Shown here piece by piece: positions 1 through 10,943 of a stretch of 64,000 nt of DNA. Origin of the DNA: Selaginella moellendorffii. Its lineage: Eukaryota; Streptophyta; Lycopodiopsida; Selaginellales; Selaginellaceae. Position numbers and translations under genes: made by a program. Location of the stretch: the NCBI RefSeq assembly GCF_000143415.4, contig NW_003314266.1, positions 1,322,767-1,386,766 of the forward strand. Reading direction: 5' to 3'. Numbering within the stretch: position 1 is the stretch's first letter; every line of letters starts with the position of its first letter. The notes under the pieces were generated by a model. It saw only the letters and a program-made list of their open reading frames with translations. It ran no database searches and was not told the origin of the DNA.

Positions 1-430
1 CAGCTGATAGAATGTTTAGTGCTGATCAAATGCGTACATAGAAACGAAACCTTACGTTCCACGACGAAACCAGCTGGTCCCGAGTCGTTGCATCCAGCCT
101 TTCAAGCTGACGTTTCAGATGTTCTGTAAGTCTCAAAGGAAAAGAAAAAAGGAAAAGATTGAAAGTGAATACTAACTTGAGCAGTGTAGACTGCGCGTCG
201 GTTGGATCCAATGCAAAATTGACAGACGCCGACGAGTGTGGGAAAATTTTGGCTTCTTCTTTCCTGTTTCTTCGTACCACAGAGGCCCGCGTGTGTTAGA
301 ACAAACTTATAAAAATCTGGTGGTCACCTTGCAGAAGTTGACAAACTTGGATGTTGACGCAGAAACCGCAACGCTGCCTCGCGTTGCCAGTGAACACGGG
401 CACAAGAAAGAATTTCTGTTTGAATCACTT
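1..430 (-). CDS. Unidentified spliced gene, partial (runs off left edge)
   Basis: On the minus strand three exons join in one open frame: 430-328, 263-177 and 131-56. A further acceptor (AG at positions 5-4) leads into an exon beyond the window. The introns (264-327, 132-176, 4-55) are 45-64 bp with GT-AG ends, like those of the neighbouring genes. The joined peptide is hydrophilic and probably helical, with stretches such as HWQREAALRFLRQHPSLS and EHLKRQLERLDATTRDQL. I do not recognise the family. The third exon must use the GAG acceptor after the pyrimidine tract to keep the frame; the CAG eight bases downstream breaks it. The 5' end should lie between 430 and the chorismate mutase stop at 591, but I found no convincing start there. 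The opposite strand is also open here (236-796), so the strand call rests on splice continuity. Confidence 0.4.
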
Positions 431-590
431 CTGTTGGTAACAATAATCATAATATCACACAAAAAATATATGATTCAACTAACTTGCTCAGAGAGATGTG
501 CCTGCACAGAGGAAGAACAAGATCAGTCGCAAATATCACTTTTTTTTCTCTCTCTTTACCGTCAAGCTGTGAGATCACAGATGGTTTTGG

Positions 591-1865
591 TCAATCGAGA
601 CGTCGCAGAAGGTATTCGACTTGGACGTCCTTTGTCAAAGGCATCACCCAATCTCCGTAGAGGCGAGCAACGAGCTTGGGTTCTACTTTGTAAAGTGGAG
701 TCGGCTTGGTTCCATTTGCGTCAATCTCTTGCCCGTAAGTTCTTGCTTTGTGCTCCACGCGCTTTTGCACGCTCGCCTCTACGCTCTCAAACGTGACCAG
801 CCTCATTAATTCTTGCGGGTCCTGGTGAGAGAAAGGCTAGAAGTCAAGACAGATCTTGAAAGAAAATGTAAACACCTGTGCTCGGATATGAGGTTCGAAT
901 AGATGTGGTGACTCACGAAACTTGGCCTCGGCAACGAACTTCCCGTAGTGTATTCTTTTCGAGAGGGCCTGAAAAGGAAAAAGAAAAGAAAAGGTCGTTA
1001 AAGGAAATCTCGACTTTGTGCCGCGAAAGTACAAACCTGGAGACACTTCACGTCACAGGCCGCTGTTGAGCCATAATTGCCATCATCCCCGTCAGATACA
1101 AAGGAAGGCAGCAAGTTGCTATAGTACATTTTCCAGATCCTCGTGTTAATGTTGATGGCTTTGGCCGCTTGATGGAGCACCTGCACAAAAACAAGCTTTC
1201 ATTGCTTGGATCCCAGATATGGCCCATGTCTCTCACCTTGGGATACTCGAGTGGAGGAAGTATAGGCTCCGGCAAATCATCTGGGAAAAAAGCGTGTTCA
1301 TCAGGGGAGCAGTATCTTCGGACCTGCCAAACGAAAAAGAAAGAAGACTTCACAAAGTTATCTCATGGTGGTCATAAAAGAAACGAATAGACAAAGAGAG
1401 AAGCAAAGAGAAGACAAAAAAGCTTGCCTTGGCATGGAGGCACTCGGTTTCTTTGAGCATGAACTCCACCAGGGAGCCATCAAAGCCAGGAATGCGAAAC
1501 CTGTTAGGATCATACGTCCGCGTATTCATCTTGTACTGCGCTCGCTCGATCAAGCTAAAGATGATATTATCCTCTTGTTGGATCAACGAGTCCCGGATGG
1601 CATCCAGGGTCAAATTCTCGCTCTCGTCCTTGACACCATCTTCCACGATCCTAAAACACTCCATTATCACTCGAAAACGAGGAGCGCGAGGCACATACCC
1701 GAGAGAAGCGCTGGCCCTGGGATGGATGAGCGAAATCAGTGGAGCGCACTGCCGCATTGTCCTCCCGAAGCTCGCTCTGGCTGGAATTTCGATTCTCTGG
1801 CGAGGCGCGACGAATCCAGCTCTGGCGCTCGGCGGCGACCTAGAGAGGAGTCCCTGTTGAGCCAT
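591..1865 (-). CDS. CM: Chorismate mutase, probably plastidial
   Basis: Converts chorismate to prephenate, the first committed step towards phenylalanine and tyrosine. Five exons (1865-1428, 1323-1237, 1180-1037, 968-876, 821-591) sum to 993 nt, or 330 residues, close to plant plastid enzymes. The AroQ-type helical fold is recognisable from start to end: [19 protein letters not shown], then [51 protein letters not shown] and the C-terminal [20 protein letters not shown]. About 65 N-terminal residues rich in Ser, Arg and Ala precede the conserved part and suggest a chloroplast transit peptide. The start is the first in-frame ATG, at 1865. The first intron (1324-1427) has a GC donor (AAG then GCAAGC) with a normal AG acceptor; the other three are GT-AG, 54-68 bp. 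Plant plastid isoforms are typically regulated by aromatic amino acids; this cannot be read from the sequence. Confidence 0.95.
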
Positions 1866-2098
1866 AGAAAGATTCAAGTGAGAAAAAACCTAGCCGCGCT
1901 TTCGCTCTCTATTCCTACCAGTCAAACGAAACTCCAAGAAGGAAAATTGCCACGTTTTATTACGAGGAAGAGGAAGACCAAAAGTAAATCTGGAGAGAAC
2001 CTAAGGGTCCCGGATTAAAGGCACAGACCTCAAAAAGTTCTTCCCTCTTGTTCTTCTTACACGTAGAGACCATGATGTGTCGATGGAATAATTTACTT

Positions 2099-2908
2099 CT
2101 AGCCTCGCGATTGCCCAGCTCGGGATGAAAGAATGATCCCCACGATCAATCCGTAGAGAGCCAGCGCCTCGGCGAAGATGAGGATCAAGATCATGCCCAC
2201 GAAGAGCTTTGGCTGTTGAGCGTTGGCCCTGTGAAAACGATGGAAAGTGAGAAAGCCAGAGAAGAAAACAGAGTGGAGTTTCCAGCAGGGAAATCTTGTG
2301 AGGACCAAGCTCCCGATCTTCAAATGATTCGAAGATCATTGAGCCCAGTCCAGAGATCGCTCTGGCTTATAGTTTAGTTGAGCTAAAGCTGGAGATAGTC
2401 AGCAGACACTCGACCGTCTACAAGCGTGAACTAGTCGAAGAAGCAAAACGAAGAAAGAGTTTGGAAACTTTACCTCACTCCAGCGTCTCCAACAATTCCA
2501 ATCGCCATCCCAGCCGAGAGACCAGCAAGCCCGCAAGCCAATCCGGAAGAGAGATGCGCGTAGCCATCGAAGAGGTAGTAGGATTTCGCCTTGGGATTGA
2601 TCCCAGTGCTGATAATCACCGCGATGATAAGGCCGTAGATGCCGAGAACTCCAGCCATCACCACCGGGACGATCGATTTCATCACGAGCTCCGGTCTCAT
2701 GACGCCCATGGACGCCACGCCCACGCCGCTCTTGGCAGTGCCATAGGCAGCTCCCATGCCTGTAATCGATTGATCCATCGCATTGCGATTAGATCAAAGA
2801 GGAAAAAGAATCTGGCTTACAAGAGAAGACGAGAGCTGCGGCAGCGCCGATGAATCCAAAGAATGGCGCCGTCTCATCGCCACTGAAGGCGTCCATCCCC
2901 GACGACAT
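2099..2908 (-). CDS. VHA-c: V-type proton ATPase 16 kDa proteolipid subunit c
   Basis: Forms the membrane rotor ring of the V-ATPase that acidifies the vacuole and endomembranes. Exons 2908-2821, 2759-2474 and 2228-2099 give 504 nt, 167 residues, against about 165 in other plants. Four hydrophobic segments are visible. The proton-carrying glutamate lies in segment four ([12 protein letters not shown], Glu near residue 145). The body ([38 protein letters not shown]) is nearly invariant with angiosperm proteins. The N terminus, [17 protein letters not shown], is slightly longer than usual. Introns are 2760-2820 (61 bp) and 2229-2473 (245 bp), both GT-AG. The 5' end faces the GNAT-BRCT gene head to head, 108 bp away. 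Identification is by direct recognition of the conserved protein. Confidence 0.97.
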
Positions 2909-3016
2909 TATTGCGCGCACGAAACCCTAGCTCGCATAAACCCTAATTTCTCCTCAATATCAAAATCTTTCCAAATTTTCGCGCCCAAATGGCTTAGCTA
3001 GGGTTCTTGTTGGCTC
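2909..3016. promoter_or_regulatory. Compact shared promoter between VHA-c and the GNAT-BRCT gene
   Basis: Only 108 bp separate the two divergent start codons. The interval holds two telo-box-like AAACCCTA motifs (2922-2929 and 2938-2945) and a reversed TAGGGTT near 3000. Telo-boxes are common in plant promoters of housekeeping and growth genes. No clear TATA box was seen on either side. That the interval acts as a bidirectional promoter is inferred from geometry alone. Confidence 0.55.
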
Positions 3017-5273
3017 ATGGCTTCTTCTTCCACGATCGCCATAGGTTTGCTTCGATTCCGGGCGGCATTTAGTTTCTCATGATCTCGTCCGTGTGTAGGC
3101 AACTGCTCGGTGGAGATTTCCGGCGACATCGATTACGAGAAGAATGGGAGGAGGGTTTCTTTCAGCATTCCTGGATTGGGGACTGTTCGTGTGAGCGCTG
3201 CCGGTAAGTTGCTAAGGCTAATCCTGCAGTTAAAGCGCACGGATTCCGGTTTCTTACAGATTCAACCAGCATTGTTCCTGTCAATCCCAATGCTCTTGAC
3301 ATTGGTTAGTTCTATAGACTAAATGTTAGTTCTTGTGAGCATCGTGTGTTGATCCATCTTACAGCTCGAACCAGCATTGTTCCTGTCCATCCTCATGCAC
3401 TTGACATTGGTCAGCTCTATAGACTAAATGTTTGTTCTTGTGAGCATCGTGTGTTGTTCTTACAGCTCCAACCAGCATTGTTCCTCTCAATCCCGTAGCT
3501 CTTGATACCACAGGGCAGCAGCTGCTGGGGGTATGCTTCCTTTCGTTTTAGCGCCCTAGTTAACTTGGATCGATCTTCTCAAACGGCAGGACGCTCTCGA
3601 CCTTTACACCGGCGAATTTTCTACGTCGTGCCGTGCTTACATTTCTGGATGTGTGAAAGATGGAAAGAACGTCACTCTGGTCCTCGCGGAACACCAACAC
3701 GCAAGTGACCAAACTCTAAGAGTTATTGATGCTTATGCTTTGTTTTCCTTACAGGTAGTCGCCGCAATGACTTACCAAATATCTTTCTCAGACGAGCTTT
3801 GTGCTGTGGTTTTACTATCTGCCGTACGAAGTAGTCACCAACGGAAGGCATGTTTCCTATATTCTTTGCGGTAGTCTTTTAGCTTTTTAATTGTCGTTCT
3901 CTCATTCTATAGGGGTTAGGGACACGTTTGTGCATCGAGTTCCAGAGAAGGCTGTGTGATATAGGCGTATCAACAGTGTACTGTTTTGCTGGCAGGTCCG
4001 AGTCCTTCTGGTCTAAACAGGCAAGCTCTTCTGAAAAATATGTGGATATGTATTCATTGTTATGTTTGAAGCAGGGATTTAAACCGTTGGCTGATGGTAG
4101 CACGAAACCAAAGTTTTCTGAACCGCTAGCGTCGTTTTTTACAAGTGATACCAAAGTGATGATTTTTGAGAAGTTTCCCCGAGCAGTTCAAGGTTCAACT
4201 GAACCATCTGCAACGCAGCAACATGCAATGCAACAACATACTGGTAAAACTTGCGGTTCGTAGTTGTCTTTCTTTACGGGATGCTTTCAGATCCCCCCGG
4301 GACTTCAAAGGCCGTAAGGAAAAAGGGCACTAGCAAAAGAAAACGGAACGAAAAGGGTGATCCCTCCTGCCAACCGTTACTTGCATTTTCTCAGCCGCCT
4401 CGTGATTCTCCAGACACTGCAGCTGGAAAGGATGTGGAACCAATCCAGACATGCGGGGAAAGAAGTCCAGTGGTTTTGTTTATGAATATGGCTGACGAGC
4501 AGCGCAAGCGACAACTAACCAAGGTGCAAAGCTACTGGTTTACAAGCTTTGAATCAAGAGGTATCTGTTTGCAGTTTGTCGAAACGCTTGGAGGGCAAGT
4601 TACAGATACAGGAAGCAAGTGCACTCACGTCTTGACAGGCCAAGTTCGACGAACTATGAACTTCTGTGCAGCTGTTTCTGTCGGGTAAATTGTAATTGTT
4701 TTTCTCTAAATTGTGTGAAATGTCTATGTGATAGAGCCTGGATTTTATCGCCAGAATGGTTACGATCAAGTGTCGAAGCTAAAACATTCGTAGGTAAGAA
4801 CTTTGGAAAGAACATTTTTTGATCGATAAACTTTGATGATCAGATCCTATTCCTTTCGTTCTGGAGGATGCTGACTTCAAGGCAAACTATAACACTGACG
4901 TCGCAAGCGTGATCAAACGCGCAAGAGCGAAGCCACTGTTTCAAGGATTACAAGCTTGTCTGACCCCTCATATCGATCAAGTTCTCCGTGAGCTTATCGA
5001 ATCTGGCTGTGGCAAGGTATACTTTTTCCTAGCTTCATGGGAAACGAATATGATCATTTTCATTTGCAGGTCGTGTCCCGGATTGAGGAGCTTACTATGC
5101 CAGTGTCAAAATCATTCGTCATCTCTTGCAAAGCCGATGCCATGCAAGCTAGAAACGCTTCAAGCGTCGGGCTTCGAGTCTTCGACACGGAATGGCTGAT
5201 TCGCTCTGTAATGAAACAAGAGCTGGATATTGAGGTCAAGGACGGCCTGACGATTGTCACCACCGTTACTTAG
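3017..5273 (+). CDS. GNAT acetyltransferase-tandem BRCT protein
   Basis: Fourteen exons splice to 1548 nt (515 residues): 3017-3044, 3099-3203, 3260-3304, 3365-3409, 3466-3530, 3590-3700, 3755-3847, 3913-4020, 4075-4243, 4291-4523, 4575-4684, 4735-4793, 4844-5016, 5070-5273. Phases agree at every junction. Residues about 97-210 resemble a GNAT fold: VTLVLAEHQHVVAAMTY, the acetyl-CoA loop QRKGLGT (about 162-168), then SESFWSKQGFKPL. A basic linker (KKGTSKRKRNEKG) follows, then two BRCT-like domains: one with VVLFMNM, TLGGQVTD, CTHVL and AWILSPEWL, the other with PLFQGL, SFVISCKA and FDTEWLIRSVMKQ. BRCT domains usually bind phosphoproteins in DNA repair, so a chromatin or repair role is inferred. 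Three introns (3701-3754, 3848-3912, 4021-4074) have GC donors. Reading without those GC-AG introns gives continuous but less protein-like frames. I know no standard gene name. Confidence 0.82.
3260..3510 (+). repeat. Triplicated 45-nt exon unit inside the GNAT-BRCT gene
   Basis: Exons 3 (3260-3304) and 4 (3365-3409) and the first 45 nt of exon 5 (3466-3510) encode three versions of one 15-residue unit: STSIVPVNPNALDI, RTSIVPVHPHALDI and PTSIVPLNPVALDT. Exons 3 and 4 are phase 1-1, and the intron starts between units also resemble one another. Skipping or adding a unit would therefore not change the frame. The broken copies at 10.4 and 34.9 kb keep recognisable versions. Confidence 0.85.
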
Positions 5274-8000
5274 CTACGAAGCATCATCCTTTTTTTTGTT
5301 TGGGGATTTTTTAAGCTCTTTTTCCCATTTTTGTCTCAGTGTTTGATTTTATTTGCAGGTAATAAATTCAACTGTGAGTTGGATCACCTAACTGTAAGGA
5401 AACATTTCTACTCTGATCTTAATTGATTTTGGGTCTTCTCTCTCTCTCTCTCCTCTCTCTTTCAACAGATAAGCAGGCCATAGAAAACAACACTAGTAAC
5501 CCCCACCCATTTATGATTTTCTTCAGAAGCCACCAACAAGAAGATTGTATCAAGTAGCAAAATATTATGAAGAAAAGAAAAAATATATCTTACAGTCCAT
5601 ATTAGAAACTCAAGATTATTACTCTTGAAGTTTGACAGCCGAGTTCAACACATCAAAGGCACGAAAAATGATATATAGTATAGTATAGTATGAATTTTGG
5701 TTAAGGCTTGATTGAGGTAGCATTTCATTAAGTTCTTATAGATTTATGTATGAATTAAAAATAATAGTAATAATAATAATAATTATTAGTTATTTAGTCA
5801 TTGTAATGAAAAAGTATATATTTTTGCATTAGAATTACTCCTAAATCATAAAGTACCTAAATGGCAAATCACGTGTCTTTGGACCTCATAAATAGTGTCA
5901 TCCCAATAAACATTAAAACTACAATCATAAATTCTTTTCTATATTGTAAATTATTATTTTATAAAATATGAATTATCTAATTTTTAATCTTAAATTATAG
6001 GTAGTAAGTCTTTCTGAATATCCAACTATTGTCTTTCAAATAAAAGAAAGAAAAAGAAATTATTCATTACCTCTCTTCACCATGAACAGTGTAACTGTTG
6101 CATTTGAGGCAACAACCACGCTATTAGTGTGTTTCAGAACCTTAGGACAAACAAGAAATAAGGGGGGTTATTTTACTAATCAACATTAGTAACCAATCAG
6201 TTAATCAACCTTAATCCATACCTATTAACTTCTTCTTAGAATATTTCTAAATAATGCCTTTAATATTTTGTTGCACTAATCTGCATACTTTTAACTAATA
6301 TATCTATATTTGAAGATGTGGTGCAAACTCTTGAACTATTATTAGATTTGAATTTGATTGGAAATGAATTTGTTGGTAACACATTCCCTACTACTACAAA
6401 CCAATTAATACCAGCTGAACAAGTATTTTATCTTATGGTCTCTAGTACATATTGCAGCAAATGCATCAAAAGGGAAGGCTCAAAGTAGCGATTGAGAGGA
6501 CAAAAAAAATAGCTAAAAAAATTAAGATTGAGTGAAAACACCAAAAGGAAGTCATTGAGAAGAAAGTGTATTTATTTGAGAACTTAGAACCAGGGAGGTG
6601 GTGAATGCTAGAACAGAGGCTCATGTGCTAAACAATAGCAGCTAGATTACCAAAAAAAAAAAATGAATATATACAAATAGTTGAGAGGTTGATTGTGAGT
6701 GACACATGCTGGAAGGAATTCATTTTTGGTCATGACATAAATAATGACTCAAATAGTGAGATGATAATACACATAAACATAAGCTTGGTGTGGGGGAAAT
6801 AGATCCCATGAAATCCAATTCTCTCCTGAACACAGGTTTTTTCAAACTAGACTCTCTAAAGTGGAATGCAAGTTAAAGTAAACTTGGATAAAAAAGAAAG
6901 CCTTTTAGGGGACTTCTAATGGGACAAATCTTGATTTGCTGTTAGAGGGGTATGTTCTATTTCCTTCAAGCCATATTCCTTGTTTGTTTTATAAATTGAT
7001 TGATATCTTAACCACCATAAAAAATAGTTAGAAACATTATACAATGGTTTTGTTTATAACTCATAAGTGAGTTCCAGGATCTGATGTGCTTTGCCTTCCC
7101 GCTCATCCGCCTCCACTTCAAGATCACACCAATCTAAGCCAGCGGGAGGGAGTTAACAATCACTCAATTGCTATTTACATAATCTTTGGGAGCTTGGAGG
7201 GAGCAGCTTAAAGAATCTAATACAGGAGAGAAAAAAAACTTAAGTCGATAATTAATTTGGGTTGATTTTAGAATGATCGAATATAGTTTTTCCACATTTT
7301 CTCACTACCATTTTTTAATGGAATTATAACTCTGAAATAACAACATGGGTGATTAAAAAAACTGAACTTCAAAATGTTATATGTGTATGTCACAAAAGAT
7401 AGACTCATCTCTAGTTACTTTCACATTGCTGGTAAATAAACTTATTCAGATAAATACTATATCATTTTTTGTATTGTGGTGTATGTTTTCTAGTTTTAGT
7501 AATTAACTAGTTAATATATAATTAGAATCACTCAAGTTAGTAGTATAGTTTTAAAAGTTAACACTAAAATGTCGTTAATTTGAACTAAATTTTATTATTT
7601 ATTTCAAAAACTTTTAAATTGTATTATTTATACTACTAACACTCTTTTATTAATAAAATTTAGCTCCTGTTAATTAATAACATTAAATAACAGATTTAAT
7701 TACCATTCTCAAAATAAAAAATAACATAATTTTTTTTAATATAATTATTTACCCCTAACTGTGTTTGAAATCATTCTTATACATTTAAAAGAGCAAGGAG
7801 TTTTAGGTTTATGTATTTTTTTGAAAGTGCAATCAGGCTCATTAGTGAAGTTGATTTCTTCCAGTACATATGATAAACCTATGGAGTCCCTAAATTTTGT
7901 GTGGGATGTAAGGGAAAGAAATGTTAGGAGTCGGACGTGAGGTTTCAGTTGAATTCCTCATCAAGTCAGATGTGAGGCATTTTTTATGTGAGCACCAAGA
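5274..8000. repeat. AT-rich flank, copy 1 of a repeated segment
   Basis: No gene was found. The segment contains a CT microsatellite (about 5440-5460), AT-rich runs and short poly-A tracts. Blocks match 31441-34600 and 48430-50530 in sequence and order. Shared landmarks are ATTAGAAACTCAAGATTATT (about 5602), a run around TAACCAATCAG (6190), and the CTAGACTCTCTAAAGTGGAATG block near 6850. Relative to the other two copies, the piece at about 6310-6600 lies in the opposite orientation. Copy 1 also lacks the dirigent-like gene found in copy 2. Confidence 0.7.
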
Positions 8001-8611
8001 TGTTGATGTATTCTAAATCAACTGCTTGTTTAATTCTAGTGCTTTGAAAATATCGAGAATGTTCAAAGAAAAACGACTTGCAAGGAAGGCAAGAACATTA
8101 TCAAAAAGAAGTTACACCAGGTCGAAGGATTGCATACATCACTAAATGGGCTCCTATGCACCAAGGACACCCTCTCAATCCTTTGAATTTTAGAGTTTGA
8201 TCAAAGGCAAGTCTGCTTCTCTTTCCAGAAGAAAAATAAAACCAATTTTCCAAACAGGTTGCAAAGTGAGAGGACAAACCGCTTGTGAAGTGTTTTTGAC
8301 AGACAGCACTGAGGAAAAACTGTGATCGGAAAGGTAAGCTCTTAAGTTCTTAGACACATTTAAGTTCTCTGAGTTCTTAAAAACTTGATTCTTTTGTCTA
8401 AAACTTTTTTTGCAATACTTTATAGGTGTGCAACTTGATGGTAGTGAACCCATTCATCAAAGACTCTTGGAGAGAACAGAAAAAGAAGGTGCCAAAGTTG
8501 TTAGTGTTTTGCTGACATACACTATTAATTTCCAGGATTCACATGACCACTATTTGAGGGCTTCCTGATGCAAATCTTTGGAAGTTTGTAACCCACCTCT
8601 ATTGTCTACAG
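8001..8611. other. Intergenic, nothing recognised
   Basis: Moderately AT-rich sequence between the repeated flank and the spliced fragment that starts at 8612. No open frame with recognisable protein features was found on either strand. Confidence 0.5.
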
Positions 8612-9287
8612 GCCGAGGGTGTCTACAATCAAAGGCTGCAAAACATTACCATCACATTTGACAAGGTAAATGTTCCTCTCTTTTGTTCTTCGTGTTTTTC
8701 TTATTGATGATGTTTTCTTTTGCCAGTTTCAGGTGAGGTACATGGAGGCACCACCTCTTTTGAAAAAGATCGATCAAAAGAAATTCGTTTCACAACTGTG
8801 GAGTGCAAAGAATTTGATTGTGAATGAGTTGCCAGCAGATAGATTAGCTGAGTTGAAGTGGCAGGTTCAAGAGCATACACCAGATGATAGGGAAGTCTCC
8901 GGGAGTAACTCTTATGGTACGTTTTCTCCTTGTGTTGTTCTCGCTGATGATTTCTTTAGGTTAAGAGATATGCTGTGAGGTTTAGAGCCGACAGTGTTGT
9001 CAAGACATGATGCAGCTACAGACCTGGTTCAGATGTACATGTATACTCAAAGCTTCTTTATACGCGAGGTATGTGTCTCTATGGTTTGTGTTCATTGTCT
9101 CATCACGCATATTTTACTGTAGGAGCATGGCACCTTTGAGTCCCCTCCAATTGAAATAAGCTCCCTGGATCTTGGCAAGCATACCTCTTGCCACAAGTGG
9201 AAGAAGACGTACAATAAGGAGTATATGCTCATATCCTTGTTCAAACAGACATGCACTGATCCTGGTGCCAGCCTTATACAGCAATGA
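8612..9287 (+). pseudogene. Unidentified spliced gene remnant
   Basis: Exon-like pieces with good GT-AG borders lie at 8612-8665, 8733-8916, about 8960-9068 and 9123-9287. They read AEGVYNQRLQNITITFDK, then KKIDQKKFVSQLWSAKN and ADRLAELKWQVQEHTPDD, then HDAATDLVQMYMYTQSFF, then EHGTFESPPIEISSLDLG. Exons 1 and 2 join in frame, but the join into the third piece meets a stop at once, and the last piece ends at a TGA. I do not recognise the family. It could be a decayed host gene or a gene piece carried in by a mobile element. Introns are 43-67 bp, like those of the intact genes nearby. Confidence 0.35.
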
Positions 9288-9692
9288 AGAGGCTGCTTGG
9301 GTGCTCCTAGATTTCTTATCCTGCTACACCAAGGGCTTGCAAAAAGATTCTTGGTATGTGTATGGATCCAGGTTTCAAGAAGAAATGTTGAATGGAACAT
9401 TCGATGATCTCTCATTTCTCTCAATTTTTGTGACTAACTTGGTTCTTGTCGTGCAGGAGCGTTCGTTAGAAGTGGCCAAAGTCATAGTTTTGGGAGTTCA
9501 AGAATAACAGAGGGTTGTTTAGGAGTCCAATGCTGGATGCATTGAGATTCTGTTTCTTTTATTCGTGTCCAGACACCTGACGGCCTTTGGGCTAAACATT
9601 CTAAAGTTGTCTATCCAAATGTTTGAAAGGTTTATTTAACTTATGCTTAGTCTAACAAACTCTCCAGTTTTCTTGTTTGTTTTTTAAATGCA

Positions 9693-10075
9693 GATTCAAA
9701 CTAGTGGTGAGAAACTGGGACTCCACCATTTTCAGCCTGTTGGGTTTGGTGACACAGGAAGGTCTTATATATGGGATTAAAAAGCCTTTTTGTGATGGTA
9801 GTGTACAATTAGTAGAGTTGAAAGGTTCTTGCAATATTTTGCCATGAAAAGCATGGACAAGAGCGTGATGATAAGCAGAAATAAATCCCTGTCAACTTTG
9901 AAACTAACACTGATCTTTTGAACAAATTCATTGTGCATGTGCCAAAAGAGCTTTCTAAATTGACTTTTTCCTTGCAGACCATGACTTATGTTTTCTTAGT
10001 GATAGACTTTTATCCTGGAGGGGAACTCTTTCTTCAACTGGAGAAACAACCAATAAAATGTTTTAAAGTTCTAAG
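9693..10075 (+). pseudogene. Phototropin-like protein kinase fragment
   Basis: Broken frames match the start of a phototropin-type AGC kinase domain in order. GEKLGLHHFQPVGFGDTGR corresponds to the glycine-loop region. YFAMKSMDKSVMISRNK holds the ATP-binding lysine. After an intron-like gap comes YVFLVIDFYPGGELFLQLEK, the hinge with the family-typical PGGELF. The catalytic loop, DFG and everything after are absent, as are LOV photoreceptor domains. In-frame stops separate the pieces. It is therefore a dead partial copy of a blue-light receptor kinase gene or a near relative. Confidence 0.6.
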
Positions 10076-10221
10076 TGATCTAATAAAGCATGTGTGTATA
10101 GATGGTCATGGTACACTTTTTTACCCTAATAAAATATCTTTTAAAACTTATTTTTATTCAGTCCAGTTCCTTGCTAGTCAAGTTGTAAATTAGCTAGTCC
10201 CAACAAATTATTGAGATTAGA

Positions 10222-10940
10222 GTGAGAGAAATTTATTTTTCTCTTTCTCTTTGGGGAATGGCACCCGAGTTAGCTTCTCTTGATCTGGTCATCGTGTGTA
10301 GGCAACTGCTCGGTGGAGATTTCAGAAGAATGAAAGGAGGGTTTCTTTCAGCATTCCTAGATTGGGGACTGTTCGTGTGAGCACTGCCAGTAAGTTGCTA
10401 AGGCTAATCCTGCAGTTAAAGCGCACAGATTCATCGATTTTCTTACAAATCCAACCAGCATTGTTCCTGTCAATCCCAATGCTCTTGACAGTGGTTAGTT
10501 CTATAGACTAAATATTAGTTCTTGTGAGCATCGTGTGTTCATCCATCTTCTTACAGCTCCAACCAGCATTGTTCCTGGTCAGTTCTATAGACTAAATGTT
10601 TGTTCTTGTGATCATTGTGTGTTGTTCTTACAGCTCCAACCAGCATTGTGTGTTGTTCTTGCAGCTCCAACCAGCATTGTTCCTCTCAATCCCATAGCTC
10701 TTGATACCACAGGGCAGCAGCTGTTGGAGGTATGCTTCCTTTTGTTTTAGTGCCCTAGTTAACTTGGATTGATCTTCTCAAACGGCAGGATGCTCTCGAC
10801 CTTTACACCAGCGAATTTTCTATGTCGTGCAATGCTTATATTTCTGGATGTGTGAAAGATGCAAAGAATGTCATGCTGGTCCTTGTGGAACACCAACACG
10901 CAAGTGACCAAACTCTAAGAGTTATTGATGCTTATGCTTA
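10222..10940 (+). pseudogene. GNAT-BRCT gene copy 2, 5' part (exons 2-6)
   Basis: Matches 3070-3735 of the intact gene. Exon 2 has lost about 20 nt after GTGGAGATTTC. The 15-residue exon units are present, but the second is shortened and an extra partial unit is seen. Exon 6 is present with several changes. The match ends in the GC-AG intron near 10940, where a Gypsy fragment begins. Copies 2 and 3 share a short upstream segment (10222-10290 and 34631-34690) that the intact gene lacks. Confidence 0.8.
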
Positions 10941-10943
10941 TGC

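Noticed and set aside
236-796. 186-codon plus-strand frame at the left edge
   Set aside because: Overlaps chorismate mutase exon 5 and the spliced minus-strand exons; plus-strand splice continuity is not supported.
1365-2018. 217-codon plus-strand frame
   Set aside because: Antisense shadow of chorismate mutase exon 1 and its upstream region.
4521-4580. Unspliced reading through SYWFTSFESRGICLQ in the BRCT region
   Set aside because: The 51-bp GT-AG intron 4524-4574 removes it and gives the expected spacing before the LGG motif of a BRCT domain.
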